The notes beneath the pieces are model-generated. The model worked only from the letters and a program-made list of their open reading frames with translations, searched no databases and was not told where the DNA came from. The translations under genes and the position numbers were made by a program. 64,000 bases of DNA. It comes from Bacteroides sp. Its GTDB lineage: Bacteria > Bacteroidota > Bacteroidia > Bacteroidales > Bacteroidaceae. Positions 41,401-50,860 of the stretch are shown piece after piece. Numbering within the stretch: the stretch's first letter is position 1; each line of letters opens with the position of its first letter. The stretch is from positions 1 to 64,000 of the forward strand of contig JAJBTC010000199.1 in the NCBI GenBank assembly GCA_020861095.1, in the 5' to 3' direction.

Positions 41401-41589
41401 CTTTCCAGGGTCAATATAGACAATCTGCGGGTATACATGAATATCCAGAATGCCTTTACATTTACTAAATATTCCGGCTACGATCCGGAAGTGGGTGCCT
41501 ATAACTACAATGTGCTTCTGCGTGGTGTAGACTATGCCCGTTATCCTTCTCAGCGCATCTATACCTTTGGAGTGAATCTTGGTTTTTAA
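38404..41589 (+). CDS. SusC-like TonB-dependent outer-membrane receptor (second locus)
   Basis: A 1061-residue SusC-family importer. The N-terminal hydrophobic segment (CIWILFLIFMAGSSVRA) is followed by a carboxypeptidase-D-like domain (about 45-125, GVVTAASDGELLLGVSVRIK), the TonB-box-like DEVVVVGYG, the plug (VDGVAISGNTDG) and the barrel ending in TFGVNLGF. An ATG at 38407 is an alternative start. It pairs with the SusD gene just downstream. It and the first SusC share only general family features, so each likely serves a different glycan. Confidence 0.95.
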   Translation: MMRELKTHVEKIFSLLPDSRCIWILFLIFMAGSSVRAHSYQDNQVGGVVTAASDGELLLGVSVRIKGTSQGVITDLDGRYTVNARQGQTLVFSYMGYITQEIVVTRPMIDVILKEDSKLLDEVVVVGYGTMKRSDITGSVVSVGADDIKKTVATSLDQALQGRAAGVLVTQNSGAPGGGISVSIRGINSFSGNEPLYVIDGVAISGNTDGNSSVLASINPSDIVSMEILKDASATAIYGSRASNGVVMITTRQGQSGKPQLTYEGYYGLQQLPNKLDLLNLREWAELYNIRAEMYGYGEREEFNDLTLLGKGTDWQKELFRSASMQNHQIGISGGTDHSKYALTGGYLDQDGIAYGSGFERFSARINMDNRIRKWLSTGLRASVSRTKQINTVDNASIIETAIRQLPEVPVRNPDGSWGAQGENQFGNYYSNPLEQAVTRENYSKGTQFYVNFFTDIELLKGLVARAEYGGNYYYSNSYWFTPTVDYGYFNQSSVGGRRANNGNSWSFKTYLTYDTVLGRHALSAMAGHEAQENKWEYLTGERKGFLTNSVHELDTGDSNTATNGGSKGSSAIESYFGRVNYGYDDRYLLTATLRTDGSSNFASDNRWGVFPSVALAWKIKNERFLREVDVIDNVKLRLGWGIVGNQNAGSYAYGITMASSASIWGQGFYAGNYPNSGLKWEETKSYNVGLDLNLLGNRIEFITDFYYKDTDNLLMRATLPSFVSGVIGAPWVNAGAMVNKGVELTLNTVNIDRRDFFWKTGLTFSLNRNKVTRLYTETAGISGIIGNETFTYTEVGQPVGQFYGYKVVGMFMEEEDFYLKDSKGNYQLDENGNKKFVAIPKDTRIEDTGIWVGDFQFEDVNKDGVIDEKDRVYLGNPEPKFSYGINNYFSYKNFDLNIFINGVYGNKIYNQLKASYSDPISYSNKFKDNMNFARVELIDPNGEATLSNVHVANRDAAIMRMTQLDTNTNNRMSSRFVEDGSYLRIKNIAVGYTFPKAWLSRVNIDNLRVYMNIQNAFTFTKYSGYDPEVGAYNYNVLLRGVDYARYPSQRIYTFGVNLGF

Positions 41590-41607
41590 TTGAAAAGAAA
41601 AAGGAAT

Positions 41608-43236
41608 ATGAAAAAATATATATCAGGTTTACTGATAACCTTGTTGTCTGCCACGGGTTGCAGCGACAGTTTTCTGGATCGTGAGCCCGGCTCCTATGTG
41701 GATGCTACCTACTATACCTCAGACGCGGCCTTGCTGGCTGCTACTTATCCTCTGTACAACAGAGCGTGGTTCGACTACAACAAACGGCCGGCCGTAGCGA
41801 TCGGCAGCCTGATGGCCAATGATGCCTATAATCCCTGGATGAATCCGGAGTTCACTACCTTCACCGTCACAGCACTGGATAATAACTTATCCGATGCCTG
41901 GCGTTCGTTCTATTCGGTGGTGACCATGGCCAATTCGGTCATAGAGGCTGTAGACAAGAAATCCGGTCCGGAGGTTTCTCTGATGGCCAGGCAACAGACA
42001 ACAGCGGTGGCGCGCCTGATGCGGGGAACGGCCTATTTCTACATGGTGCGTCTGTGGGGGCCGGTGGTCCTGTTCGAAGACAATGAAGAAGTGGTGAAAA
42101 ACCCGATCCGTCCGGTGCATCGGGAAGAAGATGTGTTCCGGTTTGTGATCGAAGATCTGACCTATGCCTCGGAATATCTTCCGGAACGCAATACAAAAGG
42201 TCTGGCTACCTGCTGGGCGGCCAGAGGGATGCTGGCCAAGGCCTATCTGGCCCGTTCGGGTTGGAGAAAAGGGGGAGCGCGTGACGCGTCGGATCTGGAG
42301 ATGGCACGATCGCTGGCAGCAGATGTGTGCGAGAATAGCGGACTGAAACTGGTGCCGGAGTACGAAGATCTCTTTAAGTACAAGAACAACAACAACGAAG
42401 AGTCGCTGCTGGCCATGCAATGGGTACCTCTGGGACCCTGGGGCGTGTGCAATACATTGCTGGCAGACCTCGCTTTCAGTTCGGAAGTGACCGGCGGCGT
42501 GAATGTATGGGGAGGCGGTCTCAATGGTTCGCCTGATATGATGAGCCTTTATGAGACGGCAGACTCCCTGCGGCGCAATGCCACCTTTTTCACACAAGGT
42601 TCCTATTATCCTTATATCAACATCAACGACGGAGGATATACCTATACCAACACCGGAGCGTCTATAAAAAAAGGTGTGATCGGCGGGGGCAACGACGATA
42701 ACGACGGATATGTCGAATCCATGAATTCTCCGCTCAATACCTATATCCTCCGGCTGGCAGATGTCTATCTGACCTATGCCGAAGCTTGCCTGGGCAATGC
42801 CGCTGTCCTGGATGAGGGTCCCGGACTTGAATATTTCAACCGGGTCAGAGACCGTGCGAAGGTCGATCGTAAAACCTCCATTACCTTAGACGATATCATC
42901 CGGGAAAGAAGGATTGAATTCAGCATGGAGTATTGCAACTGGTACGATATGGTAAGCTGGTACTGTTATCAGCCGGATAAGATGCTCACCTACTTCAATA
43001 ATCAATACCGTGGATACCGGGCCAATTACATCAAGGATGCGGATGGGAAATTGCTCATTGGTAATTACGACGACGATGAGGTGTTCTTCCTGGAGGGACC
43101 GGAGAATTACACAGAACCTTCTATCGTGATCCATGTGACCCATGAAAAGATATTTTTCTCTTATCCCGAAAGCGATGTGATCCAGAATCCGCTCCTGACA
43201 CAGGATCCGCAACCCTATCCCTTTAATGAACCATAA
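41608..43236 (+). CDS. SusD-like surface glycan-binding lipoprotein (second locus)
   Basis: A 542-residue SusD-family lipoprotein. I take the ATG at 41608 (MKKYISGLLITLL) as start; the open frame extends to a TTG at 41590, one base past the SusC stop. The lipobox ATGC is followed by SDSFLDREPG, the usual SusD opening. Family features include YTSDAALLAATYPLYNRAW, LMRGTAYFYMVRLWGP, TYILRLADVYLTYAEA and IRERRIEFSMEYCNWYDMV. It forms the lid of the SusC importer and binds glycan at the surface. It continues into the next gene after 11 bases. Confidence 0.94.
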   Translation: MKKYISGLLITLLSATGCSDSFLDREPGSYVDATYYTSDAALLAATYPLYNRAWFDYNKRPAVAIGSLMANDAYNPWMNPEFTTFTVTALDNNLSDAWRSFYSVVTMANSVIEAVDKKSGPEVSLMARQQTTAVARLMRGTAYFYMVRLWGPVVLFEDNEEVVKNPIRPVHREEDVFRFVIEDLTYASEYLPERNTKGLATCWAARGMLAKAYLARSGWRKGGARDASDLEMARSLAADVCENSGLKLVPEYEDLFKYKNNNNEESLLAMQWVPLGPWGVCNTLLADLAFSSEVTGGVNVWGGGLNGSPDMMSLYETADSLRRNATFFTQGSYYPYININDGGYTYTNTGASIKKGVIGGGNDDNDGYVESMNSPLNTYILRLADVYLTYAEACLGNAAVLDEGPGLEYFNRVRDRAKVDRKTSITLDDIIRERRIEFSMEYCNWYDMVSWYCYQPDKMLTYFNNQYRGYRANYIKDADGKLLIGNYDDDEVFFLEGPENYTEPSIVIHVTHEKIFFSYPESDVIQNPLLTQDPQPYPFNEP

Positions 43237-43247
43237 ACAAAAGGAAG

Positions 43248-44717
43248 ATGAAAACAACAGATACTCTATTCAGACTTTTTCTTGCGGTGCTCTTCACAGG
43301 GATCACCGCACTCTCGGTAAGTTCGTGTAGCGATGACGACGGAAAAGGAGCTCCCGTGATCCACGGCGTACGCCTGACCGATCCGGAACTGGCCGACAGC
43401 ACATTTACCGAGATCTATCCCGGCCGTATGATCGTGGTGCTCGGAGAGAACCTCAACGGTCTCCGGGAAGTCTATATCAACGAACAGAAAGTGGGATTCA
43501 ACTCCAGCTATGCCACCTCCCGCAGCTTCATCGTTTCGGTGCCTTCGGAACTGGAACTGACCGGATTCAACCCCTCTCTGGAAGGAGGCATACGCGTGGT
43601 GACGAGTCACGGTGAAGCCCATTACGATTTCCACATCCTCTCTCCGGCTCCCACCATCAGCCGGCTGGCCATTGATTATCCGGCTACTCCGGGTGAGGAG
43701 ATGAAGGTGGTCGGGAAAAATCTGGTGGAGATCCGACAGATCTATTTCACTGCTTCAGACCCGTCCGAAGGTCCGGTTACAGATAAAGTGGAAGTGACCA
43801 CCTATACAATCAATCCACTCTTTACCGAGATCACGTTTCATATACCTGCCGGTATCATCGAAGAGGGGTATCTCGTAATAGAGTGTCACACCGACCAGGC
43901 TATCATCGGGTTTACCCGCGATCTTTCTCCCTGTGTGATCTACGGTATCAGTTCGGATATGCCCGTTATTGGTGGGGAGGTAGTCCTCTGGGGAAGAGAT
44001 TTTCTGGATATCCATACCCTCCTTATCAACGATGAACTGATGATCCCGACACATGTCATACAGATCAATGAAAGTGCCGATACCTTGCGGTTCCTGTTGA
44101 ACAGAGCACCTACCCGTGCGGGTAAGATAATCGTTTCAGGCAAAGCAGGAGATACGGAGGTTCCGGGCATATTCTACCCTGTAGATCATGTCATCCTCGA
44201 CTACGACGGTGTTGGCTGGTACTCCTGGGGCAGCGACAACTTCCCTCTCGTGGCGGATGGCAGCGCGCCGCCCTATCTGTCTACCGGCACTTGCTACGGG
44301 ATCAAAGGCAAGCCCGGTTCCTGGCAAGGGTGGTGGGGAAATATCATCAATGGTATCCGTTATCCATCCACAGAGGTCATACCTGCCCATACGCCTCTGA
44401 GTAAGATGGAACTTCGCTACGAATGTTACATCGAACAATATACAGAAGGTATTACGTTCGAAGTGGTGCTGGCCAATAACTGGGATTATTACCAGGAAAG
44501 CCACGTACCTGCAAGTATGCATACCGGAAATACCGATACAGGATACTGGATGGCAGGCAGCATTCCTCTGACAGAATTGGTGCAGGGTAGTACCTATCAG
44601 GAACTGTTGGATCGGAACAACACGGATTTTGGTATCTATACGAAACATAGAAGAGAAAATCCCGATGCCGTATTAGAGATTTATTTCGACAATTTCCGTC
44701 TGGTAGTAAATGAATAA
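43248..44717 (+). CDS. IPT/TIG surface glycan-binding protein (SGBP-B-like)
   Basis: A 489-residue lipoprotein with lipobox VSSC followed by SDDDGK. The N-terminal part contains about three IPT/TIG immunoglobulin-like domains: residues about 35-125 (PGRMIVVLGENLNGLREVYI), about 135-230 (GEEMKVVGKNLVEIRQIYF) and about 235-315 (GGEVVLWGRDFLDIHTLLI). The C-terminal domain (about 320-489) is rich in surface aromatics (GVGWYSWGSDN, SWQGWWGNII, NNWDYYQES), as in the xyloglucan-binding domain of SGBP-B. It should bind a beta-glucan backbone on the cell surface next to SusCD. The match to that domain is from memory of its general pattern. Confidence 0.82.
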   Translation: MKTTDTLFRLFLAVLFTGITALSVSSCSDDDGKGAPVIHGVRLTDPELADSTFTEIYPGRMIVVLGENLNGLREVYINEQKVGFNSSYATSRSFIVSVPSELELTGFNPSLEGGIRVVTSHGEAHYDFHILSPAPTISRLAIDYPATPGEEMKVVGKNLVEIRQIYFTASDPSEGPVTDKVEVTTYTINPLFTEITFHIPAGIIEEGYLVIECHTDQAIIGFTRDLSPCVIYGISSDMPVIGGEVVLWGRDFLDIHTLLINDELMIPTHVIQINESADTLRFLLNRAPTRAGKIIVSGKAGDTEVPGIFYPVDHVILDYDGVGWYSWGSDNFPLVADGSAPPYLSTGTCYGIKGKPGSWQGWWGNIINGIRYPSTEVIPAHTPLSKMELRYECYIEQYTEGITFEVVLANNWDYYQESHVPASMHTGNTDTGYWMAGSIPLTELVQGSTYQELLDRNNTDFGIYTKHRRENPDAVLEIYFDNFRLVVNE

Positions 44718-44727
44718 AAGATATGTA

Positions 44728-44770
44728 GGAACAGCAGCGTATATAGCCACCTTGCTGTTCCGTTATTTTT
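44728..44770 (+). terminator. Rho-independent terminator after the SGBP gene
   Basis: GGAACAGCA (44728-44736) pairs perfectly with TGCTGTTCC (44753-44761) and is followed by GTTATTTTTAA. It may be partly read through, since the GH5 gene starts only about 40 bases later without a clear promoter. Confidence 0.78.
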
Positions 44771-44798
44771 AATCTTAAAGAAACGATTTATTCAATCA

Positions 44799-46352
44799 AT
44801 GATCATGAAGTTTAATAAAAAACATAATTTATTACGGATGAATTTATTTATCATTCTATATTCCTTTCTGGCCCTCTCCTGTACAAACAGCAAAGAAAAA
44901 GCAGAGGATTTTCCTGTGCAGCTCATGTTCCTGAGTCAGTCAGACGGAATCATGAACCTGACCTCTATGGCTCAGCGGGCAAGCCTTAAAATGGTATCTA
45001 ATGCGGATTGGACCGTGACGTGTGACGCGGAATGGTGTGCCCTGGATGCGGGAACCACTTCCGGAAAAAAAGGAGAAAAATGCGATGTCTTTTTCAGTGT
45101 TCCTGAACATACCAGTGGCGAACCCCGTAGGGCCACCCTGCTGTTCAGAGCAGAGGATGAAGAGAAGGAGTTCCGTATCACACAACATACGTATGATCCG
45201 GATATGGCAGGCATGGAAAGCGATGCCCGTACACTGGCCGCGAAGATCCATCTGGGCTGGAACCTGGGAAATACACTCGAGGCGATCCGGGTGGCACAAT
45301 CTCCCATCGTACCCGGACAGACACCTCTGAGTGATATTACCGCCGACGAACAGATGTGGGGAAACCCCAAAGCCACACGCGAATTTATCCAGGCAGTGAA
45401 AGCTGCCGGATTCAATGCGGTGCGCATTCCCTGTGCCTGGTATGGCTATCTGGAAGAAGATGTAAACTACACCATCAGGCCTGCCTGGATGCAACGGGTG
45501 CAGGAAGTCGTAGACTATTGTATAGACAACGATATGTATGCCATCCTGAATATCCACTGGGACGGTGGCTGGCACGATGACAACTGCAAACCCGATCATG
45601 CCGAAGCGGTCAACGAAGTACAGAAGTTGCTGTGGAGACAGATCGCTACCCATTTTCGTGACTACGACGAGCGTTTGTTATTTGCCGGAGCCAACGAACC
45701 CGATGTTTCGGAACCAGAGAATATGGTATATCTGAAAATGTATTCCCAGACCTTTATAGATGAAGTCCGGGCTACAGGAGGACGTAACACATACCGTAAC
45801 CTCATTATCCAGGGGCCTTTGACCAATATCGGGCACACGGCAGAGTTTATGAACATGGCGGAAGACCGTTCGGTCTCCAACCGGTTGATGGTGGAGGTGC
45901 ACTATTATTCACCCTACGATTTCGCTCTGATGACCGAAGACGCCAGTTGGGGAGCTTGTGCCTATTTCTGGGGAGCAGATCATCATGTGGATCAGGAAGT
46001 AGACGGTGCCATCCGCAATGCCAGCTGGGGAGAAGAGGAATACATCAAAGAGCAATTCCAATTGATGCGGACACACTTTGTAGACAAAGGCATTCCTGTG
46101 ATCCTGGGCGAATACGGTGCGATAAAAAGAAGGATCCAGGATACGGACTTCCAGGAAGCTCACGAAAACTCCCGTGCCTACTATCTGGAGTATGTGACCG
46201 AACAAGCCAAGAACTACGGACTCGTTCCTTTCTATTGGGACAACGGCGGATATGACTTCTCCGTGTTCGACCGCAGACAGAACGCCGTTTCCGACCAGAG
46301 AGCCATAGATGCCCTCAAAAGAGGGGCAGACCAGGGCAAATACCCATTCTGA
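44799..46352 (+). CDS. BACON-GH5 endoglucanase lipoprotein
   Basis: A 517-residue lipoprotein. The start ATG (44799) is followed by a long positive N-region (MIMKFNKKHNLLR) and the lipobox LALSC; an ATG at 44805 is also possible. A BACON domain (about 50-130, VSNADWTVTCDAEWCAL) precedes the GH5 barrel (about 145-510). Barrel motifs are HLGWNLGNTLEA, the acid/base E300 in GANEPD and the nucleophile E438 in LGEYGA. The opening GWNLGNTL and the BACON-GH5 order match GH5_4 endoglucanases such as the xyloglucanase BoGH5A. Probable surface endo-enzyme; xyloglucan or mixed-linkage glucan are the best substrate guesses. Confidence 0.9.
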   Translation: MIMKFNKKHNLLRMNLFIILYSFLALSCTNSKEKAEDFPVQLMFLSQSDGIMNLTSMAQRASLKMVSNADWTVTCDAEWCALDAGTTSGKKGEKCDVFFSVPEHTSGEPRRATLLFRAEDEEKEFRITQHTYDPDMAGMESDARTLAAKIHLGWNLGNTLEAIRVAQSPIVPGQTPLSDITADEQMWGNPKATREFIQAVKAAGFNAVRIPCAWYGYLEEDVNYTIRPAWMQRVQEVVDYCIDNDMYAILNIHWDGGWHDDNCKPDHAEAVNEVQKLLWRQIATHFRDYDERLLFAGANEPDVSEPENMVYLKMYSQTFIDEVRATGGRNTYRNLIIQGPLTNIGHTAEFMNMAEDRSVSNRLMVEVHYYSPYDFALMTEDASWGACAYFWGADHHVDQEVDGAIRNASWGEEEYIKEQFQLMRTHFVDKGIPVILGEYGAIKRRIQDTDFQEAHENSRAYYLEYVTEQAKNYGLVPFYWDNGGYDFSVFDRRQNAVSDQRAIDALKRGADQGKYPF

Positions 46353-46875
46353 TTTACGATTTACTGATTTACGATTTACAATTTACAATGGTTTGGCTTA
46401 CTGATCTATGATTGAGTTATTTACCAAACTATGATTTACAGACCTAAGATTTGCACTGGAATGATTTACCGATCTACGATTGATTTACCAATCTACGGTT
46501 TAATAATTAGCAATGGATGGATTCACACCTTCTCATTCAAAAAAATATCGTAAATTGCAAATCACCAAACGGAGCAGACTCATCGTCATCCGTTTGCAGA
46601 TATACGAAACATTTGAGGCAATCACAACCATCCGCAACACGCCCGGGACAGGCGTTGGGTCGCCTTTGGTCTTGTAGCGTAAACGAAGTGCAGATATATG
46701 TCGACAACAGAGCAGGATCTGTCTGAGCGAAGCGAGTTTTTCCTGTGAAGAGTTGTATATTATACGTTATGGGATGTATTTTCAATCGTACATCGTACAT
46801 TGTAAAATCGTAAATCTTTTCGTTTCCCTGGCGGAGCAAAGAAATGAATAGAAAAAGAATAAAAATTAAAACACC
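46353..46875. repeat. Intergenic region rich in degenerate GATTTACGATTT repeats
   Basis: No gene. From 46353 to about 46510 the sequence is a decaying tandem of GATTTAC/ATCTACGATT units, and near 46780-46820 the same motif appears inverted (CAATCGTACATCGTACATTG then AATCGTAAATC). Between them is a more G/C-rich stretch with a small hairpin ACGCC-CGGGACA-GGCGT near 46640 and the phrase GAGCGAAGCGAG. I see no promoter consensus for the GH2 gene. Confidence 0.6.
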
Positions 46876-49620
46876 ATGATAAGAAAAACATGCTTAGCCG
46901 TTTTTTTAAGTATAGCCTGTATCACACACATACAGGCGCAAGCGCAAGAAACCATCATTCATTACCTGTCCGGTAAAGACAAAGACACCACTGTAAAGTG
47001 GGACTTCATGTGCACCACCGGAAGGAATGCAGGTAAATGGAGCCAGATCCCTGTACCCTCCTGTTGGGAATATCATGGATTCGGTACTTTCTATTACGGT
47101 TGGGAAGAGACCCGGGCAGACGAATCCGGCTATTACCGCCATACCTTCAAAGCAGAAAAAAGCTGGGTAGATCAGCACGTGCGTCTCGTCTTTGACGCAT
47201 CTATGACCGATACGGAAGTAAAGCTCAACGGCCAGCCGGTCGGAGAGATCCACCAGGGTGGTTTCTATCGGTTTGGGTATGACATTACCGACCTGCTCCG
47301 CTACGGTAAAGACAACCTGTTGGAGGTAAAGGTTACCAAACATTCTGCTAACGATCAGATCAACGATGCCGAACGCCGTACCGACTTCTGGTTGTTCGGA
47401 GGGATCTACCGCCCTGTCTGGCTGGAGATCAAACCCCGGCAGCACATAGAGTCTATCGCCGTCCATGCCACAGCCGACGGTCTGTTGCAGGTACGTCCTT
47501 ATACAGCAGGGCTTCAGGGCAATGAGATCCTCTCTGTATCAGTAGAGACCCTCGACGGCCAGCGGGTGAGTGATCCGGTGTATGCAAAAACAGGAGAAGA
47601 TCTTTTTGTACAGGTCGCCTCTCCTCAAGTGTGGAGCCAGGAGAAGCCGGCACTTTACCGTGCCGTGGTAGAACTCCGGCAGGGAGATCGTCTGGTGCAC
47701 CGGGTGACGGAGAAATTCGGATTCCGCACCATCGAATTCCGTCCGCAGGATGGATTCTATCTCAACGGCGAACGCCTGGTATTCAAAGGAGTCAACCGTC
47801 ATTGCTTCTGGCCCGAGAGCGGACGTACACTGAACCGACAGATCTCTCTGGAAGATGCCCTGCTCATCAAAAGTATGAACATGAATGCCGTGCGCATGTC
47901 TCACTATCCTCCTGATAAAGATTTTCTGGAGATCTGCGACTCACTTGGATTGCTTGTGATCGATGAAATGTGCAGCTGGCAGAAAAAATACGACGTACCT
48001 ACCGCCCGAAGACTGGCCAAAGCTACCGTGGAACGTGACCGCAATCATCCGTGTATCGTGATCTGGGCCAATGGCAATGAAGGAGGGTGGAACGCCGAGG
48101 TAGACGAAGACTTCTACCTGCACGATCTGCAGAAACGGTATGTGATGCATCCCTGGGAAAAATACAACGGAACAGACAGCAAACACTATCCCGGTTACAA
48201 CTACATGACCAACTCGGCTATCTATGGGAAAGAAGTTTTCTTCCCTACCGAAATATTGCACGGCAATTACGACGGTGGGGCAGGGGCCGGTATGGCCGAC
48301 TACTGGGACATGATGCTGAAGCACCGCTATCCGGCAGGTTTCTTCTTCTGGGTATTTGCCGATGAAGGCGTACGGATGTCCCAGGAGAACGGACGGATCG
48401 ATACGAAGGAAGACCTGGCTCCCGATGGTATTGTAGGACCTTACCGCGAAAAGGAAGCAAGCTACTATACCATCAAAGAGATCTGGTCGCCCATACAGGT
48501 GAAAAACCGGGTAATCCCTTCTTCGTTTGACGGACGGCTCGTTGTAGAGAATAATTATATGTTTACCGATCTCAGGGAGTGTACCCTCTCCTGGCAACTG
48601 GGCGATTTGCGTTCGGACATCAACGGGTGGGAGGTGATACGCCAGCCGGAGGTGCAGGTGCCGCCTCACTCTCTGGCACCGGGCGAAAGGCGCTCTATTC
48701 CTCTCGGACTGCCCGAAGGCTGGCAACAAAGTGATGTCTTCTTTGTCACCGCCCGCGATCCGCAGGGGTATGAGTTGTTTACCTGGAGCTGGCCCATCGG
48801 TAAAGAAGATCACATACGGGGCAAAGTGTTGTCTGAAGTCGCGACTGCCAAACCGATCGTGGAGGAAGGCGACACTACCCTTACGGTACGTCAGGGAGAT
48901 CACACATTTGTATTCCGCAAATCAGACGGATTGCTGGATCAGGTCGTTACTGCACGGGGGAGTATTTCACTGAGCAATGGCCCGATCGTATTCAACCGTG
49001 ACGATAACTTCCAGGGACTTCACTCTTTCCGGGAAGGTGACATTTGCTATGTAGAACTCCGTTACGACGGTAAACAATGGCTGCGCTGGTGCTTCGAACC
49101 GGGTATGCCCGCCCGCCTCGATTATAGCTTTGAAGTCAGTGGAGAGGTAGACTATATCGGCATCGGCTTCGATTATCCCGAAGAGAAAATCCGTTCGATG
49201 GAGTGGATCGGTCGGGGACCCTACCGGGTATGGAAAAACCGCTTGCAGGGTATGGAGTTCGGAGCGTGGAGTAAGGCATACAACAACGCCATTACCGGAG
49301 AGGTATGGGAATATCCCGAATTCAAAGGCTATCATGCCGATTGTCGCCGGGTTACCGTACATACCGGGGAAGGGGCACTCACCCTGATCCCTTCCCAATC
49401 GGACCTGTTTTTCCAAATGTTACAGATGCCACATCCGCAGGGAGCCAAACACTCCAACACGGTACCGGCTTTTCCGGATACCTCTCTGGGATTTATGCAT
49501 GCCATTCCGGCCATAGGCACTCGTTTTCAGCAAGCGGAGGGAACCGGTCCGACCGGACAAAAGAATATGCAACTCAACTATGTTCCTTTCCGGGGCAGCC
49601 TGTGGTTTGTGTTTGAATGA
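46876..49620 (+). CDS. GH2 glycoside hydrolase, exported
   Basis: A 914-residue exported GH2 enzyme with signal peptide MIRKTCLAVFLSIACITHIQ. Domains in order: jelly roll (about 40-190, IPVPSCWEYHGFGTFYYG), immunoglobulin-like (about 195-285), TIM barrel (about 290-560), and a further C-terminal beta region that resembles a small galactosidase-type domain (ending PFRGSLWFVFE). The acid/base is E402 in NGNEGGW and the nucleophile E459 in FPTEILHGNYDGG. The barrel nucleophile context differs from the LacZ type, so substrate is uncertain: galactoside, glucuronide or mannoside. It closes the glycan block, 523 bases after the GH5 gene. Confidence 0.87.
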   Translation: MIRKTCLAVFLSIACITHIQAQAQETIIHYLSGKDKDTTVKWDFMCTTGRNAGKWSQIPVPSCWEYHGFGTFYYGWEETRADESGYYRHTFKAEKSWVDQHVRLVFDASMTDTEVKLNGQPVGEIHQGGFYRFGYDITDLLRYGKDNLLEVKVTKHSANDQINDAERRTDFWLFGGIYRPVWLEIKPRQHIESIAVHATADGLLQVRPYTAGLQGNEILSVSVETLDGQRVSDPVYAKTGEDLFVQVASPQVWSQEKPALYRAVVELRQGDRLVHRVTEKFGFRTIEFRPQDGFYLNGERLVFKGVNRHCFWPESGRTLNRQISLEDALLIKSMNMNAVRMSHYPPDKDFLEICDSLGLLVIDEMCSWQKKYDVPTARRLAKATVERDRNHPCIVIWANGNEGGWNAEVDEDFYLHDLQKRYVMHPWEKYNGTDSKHYPGYNYMTNSAIYGKEVFFPTEILHGNYDGGAGAGMADYWDMMLKHRYPAGFFFWVFADEGVRMSQENGRIDTKEDLAPDGIVGPYREKEASYYTIKEIWSPIQVKNRVIPSSFDGRLVVENNYMFTDLRECTLSWQLGDLRSDINGWEVIRQPEVQVPPHSLAPGERRSIPLGLPEGWQQSDVFFVTARDPQGYELFTWSWPIGKEDHIRGKVLSEVATAKPIVEEGDTTLTVRQGDHTFVFRKSDGLLDQVVTARGSISLSNGPIVFNRDDNFQGLHSFREGDICYVELRYDGKQWLRWCFEPGMPARLDYSFEVSGEVDYIGIGFDYPEEKIRSMEWIGRGPYRVWKNRLQGMEFGAWSKAYNNAITGEVWEYPEFKGYHADCRRVTVHTGEGALTLIPSQSDLFFQMLQMPHPQGAKHSNTVPAFPDTSLGFMHAIPAIGTRFQQAEGTGPTGQKNMQLNYVPFRGSLWFVFE

Positions 49621-49650
49621 GACAATGAAGACTCACTGCAGGCAGATATC

Positions 49651-49908
49651 AAGTCCTGTAAGGACGACATACGTTAGCCGGGGGCAGGAGGATGAAGAGA
49701 AACGGAATCCGACACCACCCTGGGGCGAGACGCACACCCAAAAAACGCCGTAGGTAAGTTGCAGATAAACAGGTGTATACATCGTGTGTTTGTATCGTAC
49801 CTACGGCACTCAACTGGCTGTGCGCCTCGCAGCCCAGGGTGGCGGCTTGCTTCGGTTCCCTGCGCTTAGCCTTACCCTGGGCTGAATTCTGTCGTCCTAA
49901 CAGGACTT
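49651..49908. repeat. 258-base nested palindrome with terminal inverted repeats
   Basis: The ends AAGTCCTGTAAGGACGACA (49651-49669) and TGTCGTCCTAACAGGACTT (49890-49908) are inverted repeats with one mismatch. Two inner pairs share the same centre: CCACCCTGGG (49715-49724) with CCCAGGGTGG (49833-49842), and GCCGTAGGTA (49747-49756) with TACCTACGGC (49798-49807). The transcript would fold into one long hairpin. There is no transposase, so it is like a MITE; I did not find a second copy here. Confidence 0.75.
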
Positions 49909-50129
49909 TTCCCCATTTTCCGTGCATAACTTATCTGTGTGTTATCCGGATTGAAACTTAGAATTCCCCTGTTGTTCTGACTCAGAATACATATTCCGGA
50001 AACAGAGTCGCTTGCGACTTATTCTTTTGTCATAACTCTTATCTGATTATTTCAAATAGATGCATAACTGAATAGTTTAATGATATTTTGATTGAAATTT
50101 TGCTGTTTCTTTGACTCTCATGTTTTTCA

Positions 50130-50626
50130 AAACAGAGCTTCCAGCACAAAACTCTGCTAAAAACAAGGTGTCCTTTCCGTTTGCACGGTCCTTTTGACTG
50201 GTTTGCACCGGTCCAAACCGGCGTTTGCACTGGTGCAAACAGACCATTTGCCATAAGCAAACGATTCGTTTGCCTATGGGTTTTGAATCATAAGCCTATG
50301 GAAGATTCACAATAAGCTATAAAGTGAGGGAAAAAGTTTTGTTTTTGTCCTTAAAAGGAAAGAATTTCTTTTTTTCAGAACCCGTCCACATGAATTTTTA
50401 AACTGTTATATAGTAATGTAAAAATGCGATTAGCAAACACAAAGACTGTATCTATCTGAAAGAAATGAATAAATGGATGTATGCTGTATAAAGTAGCATC
50501 TTTTTGCTATATTCCTGATCGCTGAGAATCGTTTGAAAGGAAAGGGTGTATACTCAGGTCTGAAATAAAGAAATCTCAGAGCATTTGAAAAACAAAATGT
50601 CAGAAATGACAAAATGATAAAAGAAT
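50130..50626 (+). other. Structured non-coding element, copy B
   Basis: Diverged relative of the element at about 11910-12480. Landmarks are CTTCCAGCAC (50138), CTGATCGCTGAGAATCGTTT near 50515, and the 3' end TTTGAAAAACAAAATGTCAG (50584-50603) plus GACAAAATGATAAAAGA (50608-50624) with stem TGTCA-N4-TGACA. The middle holds three hairpins: CCGGT/ACCGG (50208-50221), GTTTGCAC/GTGCAAAC (50223-50240), and CCATA plus GCAAACG paired to CGTTTGC plus TATGG (50251-50279). The hairpin sequences differ from copy A while their place and number agree. Confidence 0.65.
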
Positions 50627-50734
50627 ATAAGTAAGTGTTCTTAATTGATTGTATATAATCTTTCGGATTTTGTAGAGACGTGGTATATTATCTATAAGCC
50701 TATCAACAAAATGACTTTATATGACTTCGTGTGT

Positions 50735-50860
50735 ATAGAAAGGGATTACCTGTAGAGACGCACGGCGTGCGTCTCCGCAATGCCAGTCCCACAAAAACAG
50801 GGTATATGTATTCCCATTCGGTATGCTGAGACGCACGCCGTGCGTCTCTACAGGGGATCG
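50735..50860. repeat. Composite of two inverted palindromic repeats
   Basis: Palindromes at 50751-50778 (TGTAGAGACGCACGGCGTGC onward) and 50825-50853 flank a spacer of about 45 bases. The right half (50812-50853) is the reverse complement of 18465-18506 with one difference, and the outer flank AAAGGGATTACC matches the far end of the composite at 18437-18771 in inverted order. Confidence 0.8.
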
